Source of the DNA: Lutibaculum baratangense AMV1
GTDB lineage: Bacteria > Pseudomonadota > Alphaproteobacteria > Rhizobiales > Tepidamorphaceae
Direction of reading: 5' to 3'
Length of the DNA stretch: 64,000 nucleotides
Assembly (NCBI RefSeq): GCF_000496075.1
Contig: NZ_AWXZ01000039.1
Coordinates: forward strand, 186,001-250,000
The notes beneath the pieces are model-generated. The model was given only the letters and a program-made list of their open reading frames with translations, did no database searches and was not told the origin of the DNA. The position numbers were made by a program, and so were the translations under genes. Shown piece after piece: positions 57,345-64,000 of this stretch; position 1 is the stretch's first letter; each line of letters starts with the position of its first letter.

Positions 57345-58195
57345 GGATAAGCCGACCCGGCGGTCGGGCGGGGCGGTCGCCTGAGCGCCGCGGCGGCGAC
57401 GGCGAGTCCCACGAGGATCATCGGGATCGACAGGAGCATGCCCATGGTGAGGCCGCCCCAGAGGAAGCCGAGCTGCGGGTCGGGCTCGCGGAAGAACTCC
57501 GAGACGGTGCGACCGAGGCCGTAGCCTGCGAGGAAGAGACCGGTCGTCAGCCATGGCCGCGAGAGCGAGCGGTAGGCCCAGACGCAAGCCGCGAGGACGG
57601 CGAACAGGAGAAGTCCCTCGAGGGCGGCCTCGTAGAGCTGGCTCGGATGACGCGGCTCGGGGCCGGCGAAGGGAAAGACCACCGCCCACGGCACGTCGGC
57701 CGGCCTGCCCCAGAGCTCGCCGTTGATGAAGTTCGCGATGCGCCCGAGGAAGAGCCCGGCCGGCGCCGCCGCGGCCGCGCAGTCCGACAGCGCGGACAGC
57801 GGAATGCCGCGGGCCCGGGTGAACAGGACGAGGGCGACGGCGACGCCGAGGAAACCGCCGTGGAAGGACATGCCACCCTGCCACACCGCCAGGGCCTCCA
57901 CCGGGAATTGGAGATAGTGCGGCAGGTTGTAGAAGAGGACGTAGCCGAGCCGTCCACCGAGGACGACGCCGAGCGTGCCCCAGACGATGATGTCGTCGAC
58001 GTCGCGGCGCTGAAGCGGCGCGGAGGCGCCGGGCGTCGCGCTCCACAGCCTGTCGGTCTTCACGAGCTGGAGCATGTACCACCAGGCGAAGAGCAGCGCC
58101 GTCACGTAGGCGAGCGCATACCACCTGATGGCGAACGGCCCGATCGAGATGGCGACGGGGTCGATCGCGGGGAAGGGCATGACGAAAATGGGCAT
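57341..58195 (-). CDS. lgt: Prolipoprotein diacylglyceryl transferase
   Basis: A 284-residue inner-membrane enzyme attaching diacylglycerol to the lipobox Cys of prolipoproteins; both predicted lipoproteins above depend on it. Helices and the signature GGMSFHGGFLGV, GRIANFINGELWGR and RHPSQLYEA are clear. Overlaps the methyltransferase start by 4 bp. Confidence 0.96.
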   Translation of the reverse strand: MPIFVMPFPAIDPVAISIGPFAIRWYALAYVTALLFAWWYMLQLVKTDRLWSATPGASAPLQRRDVDDIIVWGTLGVVLGGRLGYVLFYNLPHYLQFPVEALAVWQGGMSFHGGFLGVAVALVLFTRARGIPLSALSDCAAAAAPAGLFLGRIANFINGELWGRPADVPWAVVFPFAGPEPRHPSQLYEAALEGLLLFAVLAACVWAYRSLSRPWLTTGLFLAGYGLGRTVSEFFREPDPQLGFLWGGLTMGMLLSIPMILVGLAVAAAALRRPPRPTAGSAYP

Positions 58196-58276
58196 CGGCG
58201 GGGCCGGCTCGCTGTGGTTGGAGGCGGCGGGACGGTGTGGGGCGGGGCCCGGCTTGTCAAGGGAGCGGCGGCGCCC

Positions 58277-59155
58277 TCAGAGCGTGACGCGCCAGACGAA
58301 GTCGCGGCTCGCTCCGGGTGGCACTATGAGGATGCCTGGCTTCTCAGCGAACTCGCCGTCCCAGTCGACGGGGCTCGCCATCGAAAACCACGGCTCGATG
58401 CAGACGAAGGCCGCGCCGCCGGGTTTCGCCCAGATGCCGAGGTCCTTGTAGCCCTCCCAGCCGACGGTGATGGCCCGGATCTCCTGCCCATCGGGCCCCC
58501 GTGCGGCGTAGCGCACGCTGCGGCTTCCGACCGCCGGCATCACCAGGGCATCGCGCTCGAACAGGCTTTCGGCGAGGGGCAGCGTGGTGCCGTCGAACGG
58601 AAGGGGCTTGGGGTCCGCCAGCAGGCTGTCCCGAACCGACAGGGCCTGGCCTGTCTCCCGGCTCTCGAAGACGACGACATGCGCCTCCTTCGGCACGCCG
58701 TCGACGAGGGGCCAGCGGAAGCCCGGATGGGCGCCGACACCACAGGGCAGAGCCTCCGATCCCGTGTTCGTGACCCGTGTGGTCACCGACAGCGTTCCGC
58801 CGTCCGCCTCGTAGATCATCTCGAGCACGAAGGGGAACGGGTAGCGGGCGAGCGTCTGCGGGCTCTCCGTGAGCCGCAGGGAGGCGCGGCCCTCGGAGCG
58901 CTCCGTCCATCGAAATCGACAGTCGCGGGCGAAGCCGTGCTGCCCCAGCGAATACGCCTTGCCGCGGTGGCGCAGCGTGTCGTCCTTCAGGCGGCCGACG
59001 ACGGGGAAGAGGAGGGGCGCATGGCGCGGCCATTCCGGCCCCGCCTGCCACAGGAGCTCCCGGCCTTCGGGGTCCCGGAGGCCGATGAGCTCCCCGCCTG
59101 CGGCCGTCACGGTGGCGGACAGGCCGGGGGCCAAGACCGTGTGGCGGTCCGTCAT
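58277..59155 (-). CDS. Aldose 1-epimerase family protein
   Basis: A 292-residue galactose-mutarotase-fold protein interconverting anomers of a sugar or sugar phosphate. GAHPGFRWPL holds one catalytic His; the Glu/His surround in the C-terminal half (FVCIEPWFSM) is similar to the family. Sits alone between lgt and small genes; substrate unknown. Confidence 0.88.
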   Translation of the reverse strand: MTDRHTVLAPGLSATVTAAGGELIGLRDPEGRELLWQAGPEWPRHAPLLFPVVGRLKDDTLRHRGKAYSLGQHGFARDCRFRWTERSEGRASLRLTESPQTLARYPFPFVLEMIYEADGGTLSVTTRVTNTGSEALPCGVGAHPGFRWPLVDGVPKEAHVVVFESRETGQALSVRDSLLADPKPLPFDGTTLPLAESLFERDALVMPAVGSRSVRYAARGPDGQEIRAITVGWEGYKDLGIWAKPGGAAFVCIEPWFSMASPVDWDGEFAEKPGILIVPPGASRDFVWRVTL

Positions 59156-59186
59156 ACGGGCCCGGTTCCTCGCATCATCCGCCCGC

Positions 59187-59321
59187 TCAGTGCCCCGCGG
59201 GGCCGCTCGTCAGGAAGTGGCGGGCAAGGCCCAGGACGATGAGGATCAGGACGGCGATCGCGAGCCAGGTGCCGAATCCGTATCCGTAGAACGTGCCGCC
59301 GCTCAGGATGTACTCGATCAT
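59187..59321 (-). CDS. Small membrane protein, 44 residues
   Basis: A reading frame too short for normal callers, starting at 59321 after GGGAGAGAGAG. It begins MIEYILSGGTFYGYGFG, has a single transmembrane helix (WLAIAVLILIVLGLA) and a short polar C-terminus. Composition and ribosome-binding site make a real gene likely. No function known to me. Confidence 0.65.
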   Translation of the reverse strand: MIEYILSGGTFYGYGFGTWLAIAVLILIVLGLARHFLTSGPAGH

Positions 59322-59405
59322 CACTCTCTCTCCCGGATGTCTTGGCGATAGTTCATCCTATCGCGCCCGGCCGGGGTTTTGGAGCCTCGGTTGGACGCTG
59401 CTGCG

Positions 59406-60062
59406 TCACGCGAGCCGCGCATTGTCGCCGACGAAGGGATTGTTCACCCGCTCCTCGCCGAACATGCCCCCCGGCCCGTGGCCGCACAGGAACTGGATGT
59501 CGTCGCCGAGCGGGAAGAGCTTGTTGCGGATCGAGTGCAGGAGCGCCTCCGGATCGCCGCCCGGGAGGTCGGTCCGCCCCACCGAGCCGTTGAACAGGAC
59601 GTCGCCGACGATGGCGAAGCGCGCCTTCTTGTGGACGAAGACGACCGAACCGGGGCTGTGGCCGGGGCAATGCAGGATGTCGAAGGTCTCCCCCGCCATC
59701 TCGATCGTCTCGCCCTCCGACAGCCATTGGTCGGGCGTGACGTTGCGGACGCCCGAGATGCCGTACTGGATGCCCTGCATCTCGAGCCGCTCGAGGAGCG
59801 GGCGGTCGGCCTGGTGGGGCCCGTAGATCTTCAGGCCTTTCGCCTGGCGCATCTCGGCCGCGCCGCCGGCATGGTCGATGTGGCCATGGGTCAGCACGAT
59901 CTTCTCCGGCTCGACACGCAGCTCCTGAAGTGTCGCGTCGATCCGGGCGAGATCACCGCCGGGATCGATGACGACGCCCTTCCTCGTCTCTTCGTCGAAG
60001 AGGATCGTGCAGTTCTGCTGAATCGGAGTGACGACGACGATCGCCGCGTTCAATTTCGCCAT
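59406..60062 (-). CDS. MBL-fold hydrolase, glyoxalase-II-like (YcbL-like)
   Basis: A 218-residue metallo-beta-lactamase-fold protein with THGHIDHAGG, CPGHSPGSV, VGDVLF and CGHGPGGMFGEE as metal-ligand motifs. Lacks the C-terminal helical extension of full glyoxalase II, as in YcbL-type enzymes that still cleave S-lactoylglutathione. It diverges from the cupin gene. Confidence 0.9.
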   Translation of the reverse strand: MAKLNAAIVVVTPIQQNCTILFDEETRKGVVIDPGGDLARIDATLQELRVEPEKIVLTHGHIDHAGGAAEMRQAKGLKIYGPHQADRPLLERLEMQGIQYGISGVRNVTPDQWLSEGETIEMAGETFDILHCPGHSPGSVVFVHKKARFAIVGDVLFNGSVGRTDLPGGDPEALLHSIRNKLFPLGDDIQFLCGHGPGGMFGEERVNNPFVGDNARLA

Positions 60063-60178
60063 GCGAAGCTTCCTGTCAAAAACTCGCCCCTTTGCTAGTC
60101 GAAGCCTCGCGGCGAGGGAAGGGCGGGGCGCGCACCGTGCGCCGTCCCGCGCGGATCCGGCCGGGGAGTGGAGGCGAC

Positions 60179-60529
60179 ATGGACTTCTTCCGCATCATAG
60201 ACGCCGAGAGCGTGAAGCCTGAGGCGGGGGCGCCCGCGGCCGAGCGGATCGAAGAGGGCAGCCCGCGCACGACCACCTGGGTCGCCTCGGAGACCCCTGA
60301 CGGGAAGACCATCGCGGGCATGTGGGAAGCGACGCCGGGGCGGTGGCGGGTCGAGTACGACGAGTGGGAGAGCTGCACCATTCTCTCCGGCATCTCGATC
60401 GTCCGCTCAAGCGGGGGCGCCGAGCGCACCGTGCGCGCCGGCGACAGCTTCGTGATCGAACCGGGCTTCAGAGGCACGTGGGAGGTCGTGGAAACGACAC
60501 GAAAGGTGTTCACGGTGAGGCTGCCCTGA
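60179..60529 (+). CDS. Cupin-domain protein (EutQ/DUF861-like)
   Basis: A 116-residue single-domain cupin beginning MDFFRIIDAESVKPEAGAPA. IIAGMW-like and WESCTILSGISIVRSSGG and IEPGFRGTWEVVETTRKVF are the family strands. The usual His ligands are few, so it may be a structural cupin. GGAG lies upstream of the chosen start; a longer in-frame start at 60092 is less likely. Function unknown; followed by cspA. Confidence 0.82.
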   Translation: MDFFRIIDAESVKPEAGAPAAERIEEGSPRTTTWVASETPDGKTIAGMWEATPGRWRVEYDEWESCTILSGISIVRSSGGAERTVRAGDSFVIEPGFRGTWEVVETTRKVFTVRLP

Positions 60530-60566
60530 GCGGCAGGGAAGCGGGAGCGGACGAGGACGGCGAGAG

Positions 60567-60782
60567 ATGCGGCAGACCGGGACGGTGAAGTTCTTCAACC
60601 AGGCCAAGGGCTTCGGCTTCATCCAGCCGGACGACGGCACGAGCGACGTCTTCGTCCATGTCTCCGACGTCGAGAAGTCGGGCCTTCCCGTCGTCGACCA
60701 GGGCATGCGGATCTCGTTCGAGGTGATGCCCGACAAGCGCGGCAAGGGGCCGAAGGCGATCAACCTGCAGATCGCGAGCTGA
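60567..60782 (+). CDS. cspA: Cold-shock protein (CspA family)
   Basis: A 71-residue RNA-binding OB-fold protein with the RNP-1 and RNP-2 motifs (KGFGFIQ, DVFVHVSDV). Starts 38 bp after the cupin gene, possibly with its own promoter. Normal length. Confidence 0.95.
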   Translation: MRQTGTVKFFNQAKGFGFIQPDDGTSDVFVHVSDVEKSGLPVVDQGMRISFEVMPDKRGKGPKAINLQIAS

Positions 60783-60828
60783 CCTTGCGGGACACCGGCG
60801 TCGCCTGTGCTATCCTGTTCCGGATGGG

Positions 60829-61122
60829 ATAGGAGCGCGCCTCGCACTCTTCGGACTGCTGTCGGCCGGCCTTGCCTCGGCAGCCGCGGCGAACACGGTC
60901 TTGCCCGGAAGCGGGCCCGAGGCGGGAAGCGCCTCGAGGCCGTGCAGCTGCCGATCCGCCGGACGCGACTACCTGCTCGGCGCGACGACCTGCATCAGGG
61001 GCCGGGTGGCGCGGTGCAGGCTCGTCCTCAACAACACGTCTTGGGACATCGGCGAGGCTCCGTGCCCGGTGTCGCTCCTGCCGGATCTGGCTCCCGACAC
61101 TCCCCTTGCGCGTCAGCGGTGA
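60829..61122 (+). CDS. Small secreted cysteine-containing protein with no standard start codon
   Basis: Reads as a signal peptide (GARLALFGLLSAGLASAAAA) followed by CSCRSAGRDYLLG, CIRGRVARCRLVLNNTSW and EAPCPVSLLP; I recall this ARC-x-LVLNNTSW pattern as a small secreted family in alphaproteobacteria. About 97 residues if read from 60829. No ATG, GTG or TTG gives the signal peptide: the codon in the right place is ATA. TTG at 60901 would give a 73-residue form with no signal peptide. It may use a rare start or be decaying. Confidence 0.6.
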   Translation: MGARLALFGLLSAGLASAAAANTVLPGSGPEAGSASRPCSCRSAGRDYLLGATTCIRGRVARCRLVLNNTSWDIGEAPCPVSLLPDLAPDTPLARQR

Positions 61123-61131
61123 TCCCGGTCG

Positions 61132-62373
61132 TCAGCCGGTCGCCCGGAAGGGCTGCTCCACCTCGACGAACGTGTCGGGGTAGAGGCCGTTGAAGTCGGT
61201 CCTGAGGGAGAGCGAATAGGCGCCGATATGGCCCACCTCGATCCAGTCGCCGGTGGAGACCGTCTCGGGCAGCCAGAAGGGCCGGGTCAGGATGTCGACG
61301 GAGTCGCAGGTCGCGCCCATGATGCGGAACGGCGCGAGCGTCCTCGGGTCCCCCTTGGCCGGACGCCGGTCCGGCTCGGGGATCAGGTTCACCGGCAGGG
61401 TGAGCTTGCCGGTCCACGCGTCCGACAGGCTCGCCCAGATGCCGTCGTTGATGTAGAGGCGCTGCCCCTTCCGCAGGAGAACCCGAACGAGCACGGAGAA
61501 GGCGCGGGCGGCGATCGCGCGTCCCGGCTCGGCGATGACCGGAACGTCGCCGAAGCCGAAGCCCTCGACGGTGCGATTGATGGCCGGCATCAGGAGATTG
61601 AGCGGCGGCACGGCGTGGGTGGCCGCCGCCTTCTTCCTGCGATCCTGCGCGTATCGCGCGGGAAACCCGCCCCCGATGTCGAGCGCGGCCAGCGGCACGC
61701 CCGCCCGCTGGCGCACCCATTGCGCGGTGCGCAGCGCCTTCTCGTAGGCGTCGGCCTCCTCGATCTGGCTGCCGACGTGGAAGCAGAGGCCCGCCTTCGC
61801 GCCGAGCCGGCTCACCCTCTGCAGGAGCTCGACCGCGTGGCCGGGAGCCGCGCCGAACTTGCGCGACAGCTCGTAGACCGCGTGTCCCTTCGTGGCGAGG
61901 CGCACGAACAGCGTCAGCTCGTCGATCGGCACGCCGAGCGAACGCGCCTCGCGCAGGATCTTTGCCGCCTCGCCCTCGTGGTCGAGCGCGAAATGGCGGA
62001 TCCTGTAGGCGGCGAGCGCTTCCCGGATCGCGGATTCCGACTTCACCGGGTGCATGTAGAGCAGCTCCGACGACGGTGCCGCCGCCCGTGCCATGCGGAA
62101 CTCCGAGGGTGCCGCGACGTCGAATGCCGATATGCCGGTATCGGCGAGCGTGTTGAGCACAAGCGGATGAGGGTTCGTCTTGACGGCGTAGGCGGTCTTG
62201 CCGCGGAAGGTCGTCGCGAAGCTCTTCGCGTCCGCGACCAGAGCCGCGGGCCTGAAGAGGTAGACCGGCATATCCGGCCAGAGCGTCTCGACGACGCCGC
62301 GCGCGTTGGAGAACTTCGGCAGCCCGCTCCCGCGGATGGCAGGAGGTGCCGTTTTCGTGGGTGCGTCCGTCAT
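61132..62373 (-). CDS. Group-IV PLP-dependent decarboxylase (ornithine/lysine/DAP-type)
   Basis: A 413-residue alanine-racemase-fold decarboxylase. PLP lysine in YAVKTNPHP, GGGFPARYA, EPGRAIAARAF and the catalytic-Cys loop GATCDSVDIL support ornithine/lysine decarboxylase rather than diaminopimelate decarboxylase, which usually differs near that loop. Would supply putrescine or cadaverine. No other polyamine gene is adjacent. Converges with the small secreted gene. Confidence 0.88.
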   Translation of the reverse strand: MTDAPTKTAPPAIRGSGLPKFSNARGVVETLWPDMPVYLFRPAALVADAKSFATTFRGKTAYAVKTNPHPLVLNTLADTGISAFDVAAPSEFRMARAAAPSSELLYMHPVKSESAIREALAAYRIRHFALDHEGEAAKILREARSLGVPIDELTLFVRLATKGHAVYELSRKFGAAPGHAVELLQRVSRLGAKAGLCFHVGSQIEEADAYEKALRTAQWVRQRAGVPLAALDIGGGFPARYAQDRRKKAAATHAVPPLNLLMPAINRTVEGFGFGDVPVIAEPGRAIAARAFSVLVRVLLRKGQRLYINDGIWASLSDAWTGKLTLPVNLIPEPDRRPAKGDPRTLAPFRIMGATCDSVDILTRPFWLPETVSTGDWIEVGHIGAYSLSLRTDFNGLYPDTFVEVEQPFRATG

Positions 62374-62461
62374 GTCCTCCTGCCTGATCTATGTCATCTC
62401 GAAGGGCGGCGAGAGCGGCGTCACACCAAGCGACAGGCGCCTCGTCCGTTCCCCGGCCCAG

Positions 62462-62510
62462 AGCGGGATGAGGAAAAGTGGGGACCGGTTTTCCGCGCGC
62501 ATCCCGCTCC
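62462..62510. repeat. Palindromic intergenic element
   Basis: GAGCGGGATG (62462-62471) and CATCCCGCTC (62501-62510) are perfect arms; an inner GGAAAA/TTTTCC pairing surrounds GTGGGGACCGG. I recall elements with this GGAAAA-CCGGTTTTCC-CATCCCGCTC plan as dispersed repeats in Rhizobiales. Only one full copy is visible in this window. Role unknown; it may be a non-autonomous mobile element. Confidence 0.65.
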
Positions 62511-62525
62511 GAACCGCAACGTGAT

Positions 62526-63185
62526 CTAGCGAGCCGGAATCCCGGGCACGGCGATCGAGCCGACGCGGCAGGATCGCCTGTCGACCTCCGGGCATGGCCG
62601 GAAGGCGAGCTGTTTCGTCAGGCAGATGCGGACCTCGTCGAGGCGTTGCCGCTCGCAGGTCACCGCGATGCCGTCCGGACGCAGGCCTGGATTGGCGCGG
62701 ATGAAAGCCTCCTCGATCGCCTGGGGCGAGCCTGCCGAGCGCTGCATCGCATCAGTCAGCGAGGGCGGGATGGCGATCCGGTTCCAGGCCAGTCGCGCGA
62801 GGCGGAAATACCCTTCGGGCGTGAGGCCGGAGCAGCTGCCGTGCTTTTCCCATTCGTGGCGGATCAGCCGCTCGCTCGGCGTGAGGTCGAGACTGTCGCG
62901 CACGACCTGTGCCGGCACGCGCTCGGGCCTGGCCTGGCAGTACTCGGGATAGCCTCGCTCATATTGCGGCCACAGCCCGTGGACGATGAATCCGCGCCGG
63001 CGGCCGACGCCGCACTGCAGATTGTCGGCCGGAGAAGCCGTCTCGCAATAGGTCGGCGACCAGGAGAGGGAGAGGACGTAGAAGTCGAAGTCGCCGGCCC
63101 GGTTGATCACACGGCCCTGTGCGTGTCCCGGAGAGGCCGCGAGCAGGAGCCCGATCGCCGCGGCGAGGAGGGCGATCGGCCGCAT
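62526..63185 (-). CDS. Ribonuclease T2 family protein
   Basis: A 219-residue secreted RNase: signal peptide (IALLAAAIGLLLAASPGHAQ) then the two catalytic boxes GFIVHGLWPQYE and HEWEKHGSCS, with several Cys. Cleaves single-stranded RNA in the periplasm or outside. ATG 63185 is chosen; upstream reading to 63389 is not supported. It follows the next gene by 8 bp, so the two are probably co-transcribed. Confidence 0.92.
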   Translation of the reverse strand: MRPIALLAAAIGLLLAASPGHAQGRVINRAGDFDFYVLSLSWSPTYCETASPADNLQCGVGRRRGFIVHGLWPQYERGYPEYCQARPERVPAQVVRDSLDLTPSERLIRHEWEKHGSCSGLTPEGYFRLARLAWNRIAIPPSLTDAMQRSAGSPQAIEEAFIRANPGLRPDGIAVTCERQRLDEVRICLTKQLAFRPCPEVDRRSCRVGSIAVPGIPAR

Positions 63186-63193
63186 GAAACGCA

Positions 63194-63655
63194 CTACGGC
63201 CGCAGCATCCGGCATGCCGGAGCGTAGGCCATGTGCTCGTCGAAGCCGGCGACGCAGAACTGCAAGCCCCAACCGACGCCGGCGAAGCCCTGCTCGCTGC
63301 GCAGCCAGTAGGTCACGTCGTGCCGTGACCCGTCGGAGAGGTAGGCGGTGGCGTTGCAGTAGCGCGTCGCGATGAGCGGCGGATCCCACTGGTTCGTGGC
63401 GACCTCGCGGGCATAGACGACGTCGTTCATCAGGACCGCCGGGCTCCAGTACTCCTTCCGGTTCTGGTTGAACCGCTCGACGATCCGCGCCGCGACCTTG
63501 GGGTCGTCGCAGGCTGGCCCGGCCCAGGGGGCCACGCGGTCGGTCGAGTAGAGGAAATCGCGGTTCTCGGTGCCCCAGCCCCAGGCGCCGGCCGGGCCGG
63601 CGGCAAGCAGGATCGCCAGGACGGCGACAGGCAGAACCCGGCTCAGGACGTGCAT
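63194..63655 (-). CDS. Secreted protein of unknown function, partner gene of RNase T2
   Basis: A 153-residue protein with a clean signal peptide (VLPVAVLAILLAAGPAGAWG) and four Cys (PACDDPK, RYCNAT, LQFCVAG, PACRML) that could form disulfides. KEYWSPAVLMNDVVYARE and ATAYLSDGSRHDVTYWLRSE suggest a compact beta-rich domain. It leads the RNase T2 gene by 8 bp. I do not know its function; RNase partner or inhibitor-like roles are only guesses. Confidence 0.8.
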   Translation of the reverse strand: MHVLSRVLPVAVLAILLAAGPAGAWGWGTENRDFLYSTDRVAPWAGPACDDPKVAARIVERFNQNRKEYWSPAVLMNDVVYAREVATNQWDPPLIATRYCNATAYLSDGSRHDVTYWLRSEQGFAGVGWGLQFCVAGFDEHMAYAPACRMLRP

Positions 63656-63744
63656 CTCGACCTTCTCCACGACTGTTTGCCGCGGAGAGTGCCGGTGGGG
63701 CGTCGGGGGGTCAAGAGCGCCGCGGCCACAGGGGCGCGGCCGTG

Positions 63745-64000
63745 CTAGCGGAACGTGTAGGTCACGCCGGCGCGGACGGTGTGGCTGTCGAACTCGCTCT
63801 TGAAGGGTGTGCCGCCGATCTCGCCCGACTTCGATCCGAGGTCGGTGTAGAGATATTCCGCCCGTGCCGTGAAGTTGTCCGTCAGCGGCATTTCCACGCC
63901 TGCACCGAGCGTCCACCCGAATTCGGTGGAGCTGTCGGAGCCGGCAGGGGTCGAAACCTCCACGTCGCCGACCGCGAGACCACCGGTGCCGTAGACCATC
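63745..64000 (-). CDS. Outer-membrane beta-barrel protein, 5' end missing
   Basis: The last 84 codons of an OmpA-like / Omp25-type barrel: alternating strands such as FTARAEYLYTDLGSKSG and the terminal HTVRAGVTYTFR ending in an aromatic-basic pattern typical of BAM-inserted barrels. The gene continues past base 64000. Family exact type cannot be fixed from the fragment. Confidence 0.82.
   Translation of the reverse strand, partial: MVYGTGGLAVGDVEVSTPAGSDSSTEFGWTLGAGVEMPLTDNFTARAEYLYTDLGSKSGEIGGTPFKSEFDSHTVRAGVTYTFR

Noticed and set aside
60807-61193. Alternative 128-residue frame from GTG 60807
   Set aside because: Its Arg/Pro/Gly-rich product has no domain and overlaps both the secreted-protein frame and the decarboxylase gene end; the secreted-protein frame is the likely true one.

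Overview
The window is about two-thirds G+C, densely coded, and looks like the chromosome of an alphaproteobacterium, most likely of the order Hyphomicrobiales (Rhizobiales). Evidence for this is the trmL-petA-petB-petC-mtnP order, the DUF1285 / CoA-type NUDIX / DUF6111-like / CCA-transferase chain, the MoxR-DUF58-DUF4159 cluster, the rplY-pth-ychF block, the lgt / MidA-type methyltransferase / pgeF block, and an intergenic palindrome (62462-62510) of a type I recall from Rhizobiales. I see no phage, transposase, plasmid or CRISPR genes. This is mostly ordinary core genome with a few accessory operons. The genus cannot be fixed from the sequence alone.

Layout. 1-6.7 kb: the end of a beta-carbonic anhydrase gene, a TauE/SafE exporter, and a FadR-type regulator facing a five-gene operon (NitT/TauT-type ABC importer with two different permeases, plus a fumarylacetoacetate-hydrolase-family enzyme). 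6.7-9.8 kb: cysD and a cysN-cysC fusion for sulfate activation. 9.8-16.8 kb: a DUF1501/DUF1800 pair, a structurally odd tRNA-Cys-like gene, trkH, small membrane and cell-wall genes, and a YbaK-type deacylase. 16.7-24.3 kb: a MocR regulator facing a PNPOx-like protein, a phosphoesterase, a NUDIX hydrolase, a quinone-protection pair (glutathionyl-hydroquinone reductase and WrbA) beside a LysR regulator, and an acetyltransferase. 24.2-31.0 kb: a four-gene MoxR / DUF58 / DUF4159 / membrane-protein operon. 31.2-34.9 kb: a translationally coupled chain ending in the CCA-adding enzyme, then hemF. 35-38.7 kb: an ABC exporter, a lipid-kinase-like protein and a coupled phosphoesterase. 38.6-44.2 kb: trmL, the cytochrome bc1 operon, mtnP, and a Na/Ca-antiporter-like protein with a degenerate first half-site. 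44.3-52.4 kb: a VOC protein, paired MaoC proteins, ychF-pth-rplY, a GST, hemerythrin and dodecin proteins, a CDF transporter and prs. 52.6-64 kb: two lipoproteins (one apparently frameshifted), an M24 protein, pgeF, a MidA-type methyltransferase, lgt, an aldose epimerase, a glyoxalase-II-like hydrolase, a cupin, a cold-shock protein, a small secreted protein without a normal start codon, a group-IV PLP decarboxylase, RNase T2 with a secreted partner, and the end of an outer-membrane beta-barrel gene.

The items most worth a second look are the tRNA-Cys-like gene at 12581-12657 (8-base or 6-base anticodon loop and a 6-bp T stem), terminator-like hairpins in the leaders of cysD and rplY, a one-base frameshift at a C6 run in the lipoprotein gene near 53235, the missing start codon of the secreted protein at 60829-61122, and the CaCA antiporter whose first alpha repeat has lost its acidic residue. 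I did not find a clearly new multi-gene system. All assignments come from reading motifs; no database search was run.
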